Below, in pieces: positions 27,764-36,253 of a stretch of DNA of 64,000 nucleotides; positions within the stretch are counted from its first letter, which is position 1; each line of letters begins with the position of its first letter. A program made the position numbers and the translations under genes. Source of the DNA: Bacillota bacterium (lineage in GTDB: Bacteria; Bacillota; Clostridia; Acetivibrionales; DSM-1351); assembly GCA_023444055.1 (NCBI GenBank), contig JAEZRV010000045.1:15540-79539 (forward strand), given 5' to 3'. The notes beneath the pieces are model-generated. The model was given only the letters and a program-made list of their open reading frames with translations, had not been told where the DNA came from and searched no databases.

Positions 27764-28903
27764 ATGGGGAGAATGAAAGTTTTTTTTCAAAGTATTATTT
27801 CAAGAGAAGCAGTTAATAAAAAAAGGCAGTTGGAAATTGATATTACTAGAGGATTGGCAGTTCTATTTATGATTTTAGTACATGTCTCAGGTGAATTCTT
27901 GGATACAAGTTCATCTTCTACTGTTTTTGCAAAAGTTGTAGATTTTCTGGGGACTATACCAGCAGCACCTATTTTCATGTTTGTTATGGGGGTTGGTTTT
28001 GTATATTCAAAAAATCAGCAACCTCTCAAATTATTTAAAAGAGGATTGATAGTTTTTTGCTCAGGGTATGTTTTAAATGCTGTCAGAGGTTTTATTCCAT
28101 TTTATATTGGAACACGATTACAATACTACTCTATAAATTTAGATGGAAATGCATGGTACCATTATCTTATAGAAGTAGATATTCTTCAGTTTGCAGGATT
28201 AGCAATGATTGTTGTTGCCTTACTTAAAGCTATTAGGTTAAAGGAGTATTTTTATCCACTTATAGCAATTGGTGCAGGTGTTGCGGCTCCTTTTGTATGG
28301 GGAATTAAGACAGGATACACAATAGTTGATGTATTCCTAGCAAATATTTTTGGAGGTACAAATTATGCTTTTCACCCTTTATTTTCTTGGATTTCCTACC
28401 CTCTCATGGGTGCTTTCTTTGGGTGGTTGCTTATCAGATGTAAAAGTAAAAACAAGTTTTATTTGTTAACAGTTCTATTGTCGGTTATAGTTGCTATACC
28501 GTGTTTAATTTATTTATTTACGCATCAAAGCATTGATTTGGGAATAGTAACTGGTAGCTCCTATAACTACTTCCACCACGGCTTATTGTCTAATCTACTG
28601 TTTAATTCATTTATTATATGCTGGCTGGCAATTTGGCATCTAACAGCTACAGTGTTGCCTGAATTTATTAAAAATAGACTATTATTCTTGAGCAAGGGAG
28701 TTACAGAGATATATTTTATTCATTGGATAATTATTGGCTGGTGCTCGTTCCTACTTCTTGATACATACAATATTCCAAAGACAATTATTTTAATGATTCT
28801 AATGGTATTCCTCTCAGACAGAACAGCGCACTTATATTTTAATATCAGAGAAAGACTGGCTGAACCAAATGAGACAGATATACCTGCAATTCCAAATAAT
28901 TAA
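27764..28903 (+). CDS. Polytopic membrane acyltransferase (heparan-alpha-glucosaminide acetyltransferase / acyltransferase-3-like)
   Basis: The protein has 379 residues with about ten membrane segments. The first one carries EIDITRGLAVLFMILVH, the ExDxxRGxA...H pattern of the DUF1624/acyltransferase-3 group, in which the Arg and His line the acyl-transfer site. A second in-frame ATG at 27773 has a closer GGGGAG and could be the true start. Such enzymes move acetyl or other acyl groups across the membrane onto sugars, lipids or amines. It is directly upstream (71 nt) of and co-oriented with the Pls-like synthetase, so modification of that enzyme's product is plausible, but only by context. Confidence 0.75.
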   Translation: MGRMKVFFQSIISREAVNKKRQLEIDITRGLAVLFMILVHVSGEFLDTSSSSTVFAKVVDFLGTIPAAPIFMFVMGVGFVYSKNQQPLKLFKRGLIVFCSGYVLNAVRGFIPFYIGTRLQYYSINLDGNAWYHYLIEVDILQFAGLAMIVVALLKAIRLKEYFYPLIAIGAGVAAPFVWGIKTGYTIVDVFLANIFGGTNYAFHPLFSWISYPLMGAFFGWLLIRCKSKNKFYLLTVLLSVIVAIPCLIYLFTHQSIDLGIVTGSSYNYFHHGLLSNLLFNSFIICWLAIWHLTATVLPEFIKNRLLFLSKGVTEIYFIHWIIIGWCSFLLLDTYNIPKTIILMILMVFLSDRTAHLYFNIRERLAEPNETDIPAIPNN

Positions 28904-28974
28904 AAATAACTGAATAACTCACAAGTGGTTTTTGAAGTGTAATGAAAGTTATATAAAAGGCGTGGGAGGTTAAT

Positions 28975-31900
28975 ATGAAAAGTAGTTTAGCAACAAAGCT
29001 AGTTATTACAAAAGCGAAATCACCGAAATTAGGGAAGTCTGGCCTTGAAAATAATGCTGAGGTAACTGGTGCATTTATTTATGGTCCGAAAATACCGGAT
29101 ATTATTAAGGATGAATGTCTTTTTGAATTATTTGAAGAAACTGTTAATAAATTTCCAGATAATAAGGCTATAATTTTTGAAGATAAAAGCATTACATATA
29201 AAGAACTAAATGTAATGGCAAATCAAGTAGCATGGATGCTTCGTGAAAAAGGTGTGGTTAGTAATGATAGAGTTGCAATATTCATGCCAAAATCTATCGA
29301 ATGTTATGCAGCTATTCTAGGTACGATGAAAGCTGGTGCTTGCTATATACCACTTGACCCAGGCTATCCTGAAGATAGGGTAAAATATATTGCAGAGGAT
29401 AGTGCTGCGAAGTATGTATTGGTATTAAAGGGTATGGGCAACCATTATCCTATGGGGAATTCAATAGAAATCAGTACTAAGGAGCTTAAAAAGTATCCTA
29501 CAAATGACATTACAAGAGAACAGTCAGGTGTTGACAGAGATTCTTTGGCATATATTATTTATACCTCTGGTTCAACAGGAAGACCAAAAGGAGTAATGAT
29601 AGAACATAAATCAGCCTGTAATCTTGTTCGTGCTTCACAGGAAATTTATGAGGTTACTGATAAAGATGTTGTATATCAAGGGTTTACTCTTGCCTTTGAT
29701 GCTTCTGTAGAGGAATTTTGGCTAGCCTTTTTTAACGGTGCAACAATGATTCCTCAGACAGATAAAATGAAAAAATCAGGTCCTGATCTTTTTAAGATAC
29801 TTGCACAGTATAATGTGAGTATTATTTCATGTGTACCAACTCTTTTGTCAATGATTAGTGATGAGCTTCCATCACTCAGGCTACTTATCCTTGGAGGTGA
29901 GGCCTGTCCTGAGTCGGTTGTACAAAGATTTAAAAAAAGCGGAAGAAGAATATTAAATACCTATGGGCCAACAGAAGCAACAGTTATTGCCACTTGGTCT
30001 GAAATGAATATAGGTGAAAAGGTTACAATTGGTAAGCCGTTACCCAATTACTCTATATATGTTATTAAAGAGAACAATGAATTAGCTGGTATCGGAGAAT
30101 CAGGCGAACTTCTTATTGGAGGAATAGGTCTAGCAAGAGGATATGTCGGCAGAGATGACCTTACAAAAGAGAAATTTATCGAGAATACTTTTCATAAAGC
30201 TCCTGATGCACCAAAGAGATTATACAGGTCAGGAGATCTTGTATCAGTAGATCAAGAGGGTAATATAGACTTTCATGGAAGAATTGATGATCAGGTAAAA
30301 ATCAGAGGTTACAGAGTTGAGCTATCTGAGATCGAAAATGTTGCAAATGCATTCCCACAAATAAAGACATCTGTAGTTAAGGTACATAAGTTCGAGGATT
30401 CATCAGAGGCCTTGTGCTTATATGCCGTTCCAAAAGATGATAATATAGGCATTGATGCAGATGCTCTTTTCAAAATGATGAAAGAGAGACTTGCAGTATA
30501 TATGATTCCGCAGCATTTTACCATTCTTAAGGAAATTCCTATGCTCCCAAGTGGAAAAGCTGATAGAAAAATGCTGCCTGAACCGACTGGAAAAGGATTT
30601 TCAGCAAATAGGGAGATTATAGCTCCTACAAATGGTATTGAAGAAAAGATAGCGAATGTATACAAACAGGTATTTAAGAATGAAAGTATATCGATAACTG
30701 ATCATTTCTTTAACGATCTTGGCGGGCATTCGTTGTTTGCTGCACAAACAGTATCTATTCTTAGAAAAGAAATAGAATTTAAGGGTCTTAACATTTCGGA
30801 TTTATATGAAGCTCCTACAATACAGAGTCTTGCTGCAAAATTTTGCAAAGGAAGCAGGAAAGCGACAAAGTGTAAAGCAAAAAAGCAGAAGCAATTTACT
30901 GAAACATCTTCATTATCTCATAAGGTTTGTGGATTTTTTCAAGCTTTATGCCTAATTGCAATAACTTTTGTTATTTGTATTCCGATAGGATATATAGTCT
31001 ACAATATATTTAACGGAGCTTTTCATCTGAAGGAAACCTTGATAGCACTTGCAGTATTCGGACTATTGTATAATCCTGTTACACTGGTTATAGCCGTTTT
31101 ATCTAAATGGATTATTATAGGAAAATATAAGGAAGGAAGCTATCCACTGTGGGGAGTCTATTATTTCAGATGGTGGTTAGCTAGACTGTTACAAAGAATG
31201 TATCCAGAACACCTTCTAAGCGGTACTCCATTGATGTCTATATATATGAGACTTATGGGTGCGAAAGTTGGTAAGGATTGTTATATAGGCACTCACCAAT
31301 TCGGAGCATTCGATCTTATGTCTATTGGTGATAACAGCAGTATATCTCAGGATTGTCAAATACTCGGTTATTCCATTGAAAATGGATGTATTAACTTTGG
31401 AGAAATTGATATTGGAAGTAATTGCTATGTTGGAACACATTCTACAATTTGTATTAATTCAAAAATGAAAGATGGCTCAATGATTAAGGAACAGTCAATG
31501 CTTCCTCAAAATCAAACCATACCTGCAGGTGAGTTTTGGGCAGGTTCTCCAGCTAAAAAGGATATTCCAGATCAGGATATTATTAATTTAATGGAAAGAA
31601 ATAATAAAAAGGTTGGCAAATTCAAGAAGGCATTTATAACTCTGTTACACTCTCTTGTTCTTTGTATATTTGGACTTTTATCAACACTTATCTTCACTCA
31701 GGGTTTTGCATTCAGCTATTTTTATTTTACCGATCCCGGTAAGATGGTGCTTTTAAGCCCGATTACATCTACATTGATAGTTTTGATGGTATGCGTTGAA
31801 ATAATAGTACTCAAGAGACTCTTTATGAACCGCTTAAAGCCTGGTGTTTATAGTATTTACTCCACTTATTATGTGCGCAAATGGGCAGCAGATAATATAG

Positions 31901-33009
31901 TTTATATAAGTCTTCAAAATCTGCATACCTTATATGCTACTCTTTATACAATACCATTTTTAAAGGCACTTGGTGCCAAAATCGGTAAAAAGGTAGAGAT
32001 ATCTACAGTAACACATATTTCTCCTGAATTATTTGAGGTGGGAGATGGTAGCTTCTTCGCAGATGCTTCAATGGCTGGAACACCAAAAGTGTACAATAAT
32101 TGCGTAATGTATGAGAAGATAAAGGTAGGCTCAAGAACATTTATTGGAAACAGTGCACTTGTACCTATAAACACAACTATAGGAGATGACTGCCTTTTGG
32201 GTGTTATGTCAATACCTCCCGATAAAGAGAAAATTGAAAATGGAACCTCTTGGCTTGGAACTCCTGCAATGTTCTTACCTAATAGGGATATAAATAATGA
32301 ATTTTCTGATGAAAAAACCTTTAAGCCCGGTCCAGTACTATACTTAAAAAGATTAGCAATAGAGTTTGTTAGAGTAATACTGCCTACAAATATATATGTT
32401 TTGGTTTCATATCTTCTTGCTTATGTTTTTAATTCCTTTAGTCTTAATTTTAATTTTTGGACATCAATAGTATTAATTTCTTTATCGTTAATTGGTCTTG
32501 AGGTATTTCTAATACTATTTGTTGTATTACTGAAATTTTCGTTGATTGGTACCTATAAACCATGTGTCAATCCTCTTTGGAGCAGTTTTGTTTGGAAAAC
32601 TGAATTTGTAACAGGTATATATGAGAATCTACTTGGTGACCATATTCTTACTCCTATGGCTGGAACTCCTCTTTTGCCTATTGTAATGAGACTTTTTGGA
32701 TGCAGAATCGGCAAGAAAGTTTTTCTGGACACTGTATTTATTTCAGAATTCGATCTTGTTAGGATTGGGCGTGAGGCGGCAGTTAATTATAACTCTACTA
32801 TGCAGACGCACCTTTTTGAGGATAGGGTTTTAAAAATGGATTATCTTATACTTGGAAACAGAACAAGTGTTGGAAATGGTTCTGTAGTTTTATACAATAC
32901 ATATATAGAGGAAGGGGCAAGCTTGGGAAGTAACTCACTATTGATGAAAGGAGAGATACTTGAATCATATACAAATTGGCATGGTAATCCATCATGTATT
33001 GCAGACTGA
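28975..33009 (+). CDS. Membrane-bound single-module NRPS of the epsilon-poly-L-lysine synthetase (Pls) type
   Basis: The protein has 1344 residues (Streptomyces Pls is about 1320) and a GGGAGG ribosome site. Order: adenylation domain about 40-540 (YIIYTSGSTGRPKG, NTYGPTEAT, YRSGDL, GRIDDQVKIRGYRVE, GKADRK); carrier domain about 550-620 with GGHSL; then three repeats of two membrane segments plus a cytosolic hexapeptide/left-handed beta-helix-like domain (about residues 650-880, 885-1115 and 1120-1344), giving six membrane segments and three tandem soluble domains. This is exactly the Pls layout, in which the C1-C3 domains join free amino acids to the carrier-bound one. The specificity code reads DAESIGTVIK, close to the lysine code DAESIGSVCK I remember, so a lysine or other diamino-acid homopolymer is predicted. 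There is no condensation or thioesterase domain. Confidence 0.88.
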   Translation: MKSSLATKLVITKAKSPKLGKSGLENNAEVTGAFIYGPKIPDIIKDECLFELFEETVNKFPDNKAIIFEDKSITYKELNVMANQVAWMLREKGVVSNDRVAIFMPKSIECYAAILGTMKAGACYIPLDPGYPEDRVKYIAEDSAAKYVLVLKGMGNHYPMGNSIEISTKELKKYPTNDITREQSGVDRDSLAYIIYTSGSTGRPKGVMIEHKSACNLVRASQEIYEVTDKDVVYQGFTLAFDASVEEFWLAFFNGATMIPQTDKMKKSGPDLFKILAQYNVSIISCVPTLLSMISDELPSLRLLILGGEACPESVVQRFKKSGRRILNTYGPTEATVIATWSEMNIGEKVTIGKPLPNYSIYVIKENNELAGIGESGELLIGGIGLARGYVGRDDLTKEKFIENTFHKAPDAPKRLYRSGDLVSVDQEGNIDFHGRIDDQVKIRGYRVELSEIENVANAFPQIKTSVVKVHKFEDSSEALCLYAVPKDDNIGIDADALFKMMKERLAVYMIPQHFTILKEIPMLPSGKADRKMLPEPTGKGFSANREIIAPTNGIEEKIANVYKQVFKNESISITDHFFNDLGGHSLFAAQTVSILRKEIEFKGLNISDLYEAPTIQSLAAKFCKGSRKATKCKAKKQKQFTETSSLSHKVCGFFQALCLIAITFVICIPIGYIVYNIFNGAFHLKETLIALAVFGLLYNPVTLVIAVLSKWIIIGKYKEGSYPLWGVYYFRWWLARLLQRMYPEHLLSGTPLMSIYMRLMGAKVGKDCYIGTHQFGAFDLMSIGDNSSISQDCQILGYSIENGCINFGEIDIGSNCYVGTHSTICINSKMKDGSMIKEQSMLPQNQTIPAGEFWAGSPAKKDIPDQDIINLMERNNKKVGKFKKAFITLLHSLVLCIFGLLSTLIFTQGFAFSYFYFTDPGKMVLLSPITSTLIVLMVCVEIIVLKRLFMNRLKPGVYSIYSTYYVRKWAADNIVYISLQNLHTLYATLYTIPFLKALGAKIGKKVEISTVTHISPELFEVGDGSFFADASMAGTPKVYNNCVMYEKIKVGSRTFIGNSALVPINTTIGDDCLLGVMSIPPDKEKIENGTSWLGTPAMFLPNRDINNEFSDEKTFKPGPVLYLKRLAIEFVRVILPTNIYVLVSYLLAYVFNSFSLNFNFWTSIVLISLSLIGLEVFLILFVVLLKFSLIGTYKPCVNPLWSSFVWKTEFVTGIYENLLGDHILTPMAGTPLLPIVMRLFGCRIGKKVFLDTVFISEFDLVRIGREAAVNYNSTMQTHLFEDRVLKMDYLILGNRTSVGNGSVVLYNTYIEEGASLGSNSLLMKGEILESYTNWHGNPSCIAD

Positions 33010-33048
33010 TAATTAATAAACTGTTGTAGAAAAATAATAGAATTTACC

Positions 33049-33090
33049 AAAGTCAATTACTATAGGTTTTAGCCGATAGTAATTGACTTT
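33049..33090 (+). terminator. Strong hairpin terminator after the Pls gene
   Basis: A perfect 15-bp stem (33049-33063 with 33076-33090) closes a 12-nt loop. A T-run (about 33101-33109) follows a short spacer. The 40-nt offset from the stop fits the end of the acyltransferase/Pls unit. Confidence 0.75.
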
Positions 33091-33177
33091 TGCTAATTAA
33101 TTTTTTTTTAACAATTATTAAATACAAGCCATACGCATTCCTTAGATATGGCTTATATTTGATGATTGTTATTTTAA

Positions 33178-33229
33178 TACTATTTCGTATATAAAAATGC
33201 GATACCACATTTTTAAATGCAAATTAGTA
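33178..33229. mobile_element. Minimal 52-bp copy (D) of the TACTA/TAGTA miniature element
   Basis: It begins TACTATTTCGTAT and ends ATGCAAATTAGTA, and the two halves pair as one imperfect hairpin. It is flanked by TAA on both sides (33175-33177 and 33230-33232). It is the shortest member of the family described at 35875, 44810 and 56854. Confidence 0.75.
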
Positions 33230-33277
33230 TAACTTATAGTGGTTTATATACTTTTAGGCTCATACTATGGTTTGGTA

Positions 33278-33306
33278 TTGCTATACTTATAAAAGTATAC
33301 TATAAT
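33278..33306 (+). promoter_or_regulatory. Promoter of sigI-rsgI (housekeeping type)
   Basis: TTGCTA (33278-33283), exactly 17 nt, TATAAT (33301-33306). The leader would be about 160 nt. A SigI-type autoregulatory promoter could exist as well but I cannot pick it out. Confidence 0.7.
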
Positions 33307-33314
33307 TTACCGAA

Positions 33315-33353
33315 TGCTGATAAAGGAGCGGCTCGGGTCAGCACATTTATCAG
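33315..33353 (+). promoter_or_regulatory. Two mutually exclusive hairpins at the 5' end of the sigI leader
   Basis: TGCTGA (33315-33320) can pair with TCAGCA (33338-33343), while CTGATAAA (33317-33324) can pair with TTTATCAG (33346-33353). The left arms overlap, so only one forms at a time. A regulatory role is inference. Confidence 0.4.
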
Positions 33354-33472
33354 TGGATAATTAAATTTGAGACTATAATAGATAAATCCTATATTATAAG
33401 CCCAATAATTTTTATATCTTAGACAGAAATTTAATAATACTATCGAATTAATATTAAAGGAGGTGGGACAGA

Positions 33473-34219
33473 TTGCTTTCATTTAAAAGGGGTACTAATG
33501 TAGATATAAATGTGAATATGGTAGCTCAAAACATTATAAAAATAAAAAATGGAGATAGCATTCTTCGTGAAAGTTTTATAAGCGATTATAAACCTTTTAT
33601 TTTGAAGACTGCTTCAAAGTTTACGAACAAATATATAGATATTGAAAATAGTGAGGAATATAGCATCGCCCTCATGGCATTTAATCAAGCTATAGACGAT
33701 TATGATGAAGCAAAGAACCACCATTTTCTTAGTTTTGCAGAGTTGGTAATTAAAAGACGATTAATTAATTATACAAAAAAAGAAACCAAGTTTAGGAAGA
33801 TATACCCATTCTCGTTTTTTGAATATAATAAAGTTAATACTTTAGAAAATACTATTGCTGAAAAGTCCATACATCTTCATTTTGAGAATTTTGAGACAAG
33901 AGAAGAGATTCTGATTTATACAGAAAAACTTAAAAAATTTGGAATATCATTTAATGACTTAATAGACAAAACTCCTAAACATATGGACTCAAAACAACAG
34001 CTGTTAAATGTGTCTAGAATTATTGCAGAAAATGATTACTTATATCAGAAGCTTGATAAGAAAATGCAAATTCCTATGACGGATTTAATCCCATTAATTA
34101 AGATAAGTTCCAAAACGGTGGAAAAGAATAGAAAATACATAATTGCTGCATGCATTGCGATGAGAAGTGACTTGGAAATTATAAAAAGCTTTCTACAAGC
34201 ATTTATGTTTAGGGGGTGA
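33473..34219 (+). CDS. sigI: RNA polymerase sigma factor SigI
   Basis: It starts at TTG 33473, chosen because AAAGGAGGTGGG sits 8 nt upstream and no ATG does better. The protein has 248 residues. The N-terminal region 2-like domain (about 20-110) has the ESFISDYKPFILKTASKF, EYSIALMAFNQAIDDYD and FLSFAELVIKRRLINY segments typical of SigI. A linker follows, and the C-terminal SigI-specific helix-turn-helix (about 185-245) contains MTDLIPLIKISSKTVEKNRK YIIAACIA. In Clostridium thermocellum and relatives SigI factors switch on cellulosome genes when the partner RsgI senses polysaccharide. It runs directly into the rsgI-like gene, the usual arrangement. Confidence 0.9.
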   Translation: MLSFKRGTNVDINVNMVAQNIIKIKNGDSILRESFISDYKPFILKTASKFTNKYIDIENSEEYSIALMAFNQAIDDYDEAKNHHFLSFAELVIKRRLINYTKKETKFRKIYPFSFFEYNKVNTLENTIAEKSIHLHFENFETREEILIYTEKLKKFGISFNDLIDKTPKHMDSKQQLLNVSRIIAENDYLYQKLDKKMQIPMTDLIPLIKISSKTVEKNRKYIIAACIAMRSDLEIIKSFLQAFMFRG

Positions 34220-34224
34220 TACTA

Positions 34225-35775
34225 GTGAAGAAAAAAGGTATTATTTTAGAATTAAGAACAAAAGAAGCCGTTGTTATTAATGATTTATGTGAATATGAAA
34301 AAATTAAAAGAGTAGAAGGCATGTTTGAGGGTCAAATGGTAGAATACAGCACAACTCGTCAAACGAAGGTTTTTAGAAATGTTGCTGCTATTTCTAGCGT
34401 AGCTGCAATACTAGTGCTATGTATTGTGGGATATTTATACTTTTTCCTGAATATGAATCCTCAGGTCTATGCATATGTAGATTTAGATATAAACCCAAGT
34501 ATGGAATTCTTAATTGATAAGAATAATTCTGTTATTGACCTAAAACCTTTAAATTCTGATGCCGATGGGGTAATAAGTACTTTTGAGGTAAAGAAAAAAA
34601 ATATCAACGATGCTATTTCATACATATTAGAGAGGCTGAGTGAAAAAGGCTACATAAGCAGTGATAATGAAAATTTAATTTTATTAGCTGCTTCATATTC
34701 AGAAGATTCTAAAATAGCAGAAAATACAATAGAAAAAACAATAAATGCTATCAAGGGAACCATTGAGAAAGTTGACAATAAAAAAATTTCGGTAAAGGTA
34801 ATCTATGTTAAACCTGATTTAAGAAAAAAATCTATAGACAATAATATGTCAATGGGCAGGTATGTTCTTTATAAGAATGCACAAAAAGCTGGAGCAGATA
34901 TAACTCCATATGATGCAAAAAGTGCGAAAGTAAAGGATTTAATTCCATATTATAGAATAGAGGATTCATTACCTCCTGTACAAAATGTAGGTAATGTTGA
35001 CTCTGATATGCCTAACATTAGGGACACTCAAAGTGATTCAGTCAGAAGAGTCAAGGAAAAAGCAACATTAAAATCCAAATTATATAGTATTCTGGACGAT
35101 ATAAAGCTTCCTGCTGGATCTTCTAGTACAGAAGATGTAAATGAAGATAAATCACTTAGCTCCTTTAGCCCTAATAAGCCTCAAGGAGGACATGGAATAC
35201 CATCAATAAATAATTTTAAGCCGGGAATTGCAGATAAGGGTATACCTCCTATTTTTGGTGATCCTAAGAAATCGCAGGAAGGGACTGAAATACCACCTGT
35301 TTTTGAGGATACTAAGAAACCGCAGGAAGGGACTAGAATACCACCTGTTTTTGATGACACTAAGAAACCGCAGGAAGGGACTGGAATACCACCTGTTTTT
35401 GATGACACTAAGAAACCGCAGGAAGGGACTAGAATACCACCTATTTTTGATGACAATAAGAAACCGCAGGAAGGGACAGGAATGCCACCTATTCCTGTTG
35501 AACCAAAGAAACCACCAGAAGGGCCAGGAATACCACCTGTTCCTAATGAACCTATTAAGCCACCAGAAGGGTCAGGAATACCACCTGTTTCTGTTGAACC
35601 AAAGAGACCACCAGAAGGGTCAGGAATACCACCTGTTCCTGATGAACCTAGGAGACCACCAGAAGGGTCAGGAATACCACCTGTTCTTGATGAACCTAGG
35701 AGACCACCAGAAAGGCCAGGAATACCACCTGTTCTTGATGAACCTAGGAAACCACAAGAAGGTTATCACCACTAG
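34225..35775 (+). CDS. rsgI: RsgI-type membrane anti-sigma factor with proline-rich repeat ectodomain
   Basis: The preferred start is GTG 34225 (AGGGGGTG 6 nt before it); GTG 34216 would overlap the sigI stop. The N-terminal ~50 residues (KGIILELRTKEAVVINDLCE) are the cytoplasmic SigI-binding domain, followed by a membrane segment (about 51-76). Next is the conserved RsgI periplasmic-like domain, with YAYVDLDINPSMEFLIDKNN and ADGVISTFEVK, to about residue 240. A linker precedes eleven 16-residue Pro-rich repeats (consensus GIPPVxDExKKPPEGS) to the end. Clostridial RsgI proteins usually carry carbohydrate-binding, PA14 or glycosidase domains there; this one has only repeats. The ligand is therefore unknown, perhaps cell-wall material. 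Base composition of the repeats suggests expansion by slippage or recombination. Confidence 0.88.
   Translation: MKKKGIILELRTKEAVVINDLCEYEKIKRVEGMFEGQMVEYSTTRQTKVFRNVAAISSVAAILVLCIVGYLYFFLNMNPQVYAYVDLDINPSMEFLIDKNNSVIDLKPLNSDADGVISTFEVKKKNINDAISYILERLSEKGYISSDNENLILLAASYSEDSKIAENTIEKTINAIKGTIEKVDNKKISVKVIYVKPDLRKKSIDNNMSMGRYVLYKNAQKAGADITPYDAKSAKVKDLIPYYRIEDSLPPVQNVGNVDSDMPNIRDTQSDSVRRVKEKATLKSKLYSILDDIKLPAGSSSTEDVNEDKSLSSFSPNKPQGGHGIPSINNFKPGIADKGIPPIFGDPKKSQEGTEIPPVFEDTKKPQEGTRIPPVFDDTKKPQEGTGIPPVFDDTKKPQEGTRIPPIFDDNKKPQEGTGMPPIPVEPKKPPEGPGIPPVPNEPIKPPEGSGIPPVSVEPKRPPEGSGIPPVPDEPRRPPEGSGIPPVLDEPRRPPERPGIPPVLDEPRKPQEGYHH
35236..35763 (+). repeat. Eleven in-frame 48-bp tandem repeats inside rsgI
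   Basis: Units start every 48 bases from 35236 to 35716. Each codes for 16 residues of the type GIPPVFDDTKKPQEGT. Copies 2-5 are nearly identical and the later ones diverge (PKKPPEG, PRRPPEG). It is coding, not CRISPR: there are no unique spacers and the period is a multiple of three. Confidence 0.9.
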
Positions 35776-35798
35776 AATTGAGAATACTTTACATCAAA

Positions 35799-35831
35799 AA
35801 CTATTCTGGAGAAATATTCTCCAGAATAGTT
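35799..35831. terminator. Bidirectional-type hairpin after rsgI
   Basis: A perfect 15-bp stem (35799-35813 with 35817-35831) closes a 3-nt loop. Read on the minus strand it is followed by TTTTTGATG, so it can end transcripts of the chemoreceptor gene; on the plus strand the T-tract is poor. Confidence 0.7.
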
Positions 35832-35874
35832 AATATCAACTATTACTATTACGACACAATTTCGAAAGAGCTTA

Positions 35875-36253
35875 TACTAGTTTGCATATAAACGGTTAGC
35901 AACCGTTTATATAGTCGCAGTATGCGATGTAACATCGTAATACTATTTCGTATTTAAAAATAGAGGAACTATTTTTAAATACGAAATAGTATTGAACAAC
36001 ATTTGCGGACTACGTCCCGTCGCCGCAGATGCGGCTATTTAAAAATGTTATACCACATTTTAAATGCAAATTAGTATAAGATGTGCAAACGTTGTTCAAT
36101 ACTAAGAGCTTGTGGCTCTGCTACAACATCACGTTAGTGAGAGAAAGAAAACTTGGCTTGTGCCGAGCTATCGGCGACGGCAGAAGCCTAGTTGCACTTA
36201 TACTTTTCTAAAGTATAAAAAATATTAACTAATATTTTTTATGCGAATTAGTA
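35875..36253. mobile_element. 379-bp copy (A) of the TACTA/TAGTA miniature element, with a nested insertion
   Basis: The ends are TACTAGTTTGCATATA and, inverted, TACTAATTCGCATAAAA. It is flanked by TTA on both sides (35872-35874 and 36254-36256), a 3-bp target duplication. It holds several strong hairpins (for example ATATAAACGGTT pairing across 35888-35912) and no ORF. Apart from the nested copy at 35941-36076, it matches copy B (44810-45050) in reverse orientation nearly base for base. No transposase is present, so it is non-autonomous. Confidence 0.85.
35941..36076. mobile_element. 136-bp element nested inside copy A
   Basis: It begins TACTATTTCGTAT and ends GCAAATTAGTA, like copy D. It is flanked by TAA on each side (CG-TAA|...|TAA-GATG), whereas copy B has the uninterrupted CG-TAA-GATG at the same place. 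It contains a perfect 24-bp stem (35940-35963 with 35969-35992). Confidence 0.85.

Noticed and set aside
35236..35763. Regular 48-bp repeats that could look like a CRISPR array
   Set aside because: There are no unique spacers, the period is a multiple of three and the units encode protein repeats within rsgI.
35228..35833. 201-residue frame overlapping rsgI in another phase
   Set aside because: It is a shadow of the 48-bp repeats; the rsgI frame has the start, ribosome site and family motifs.
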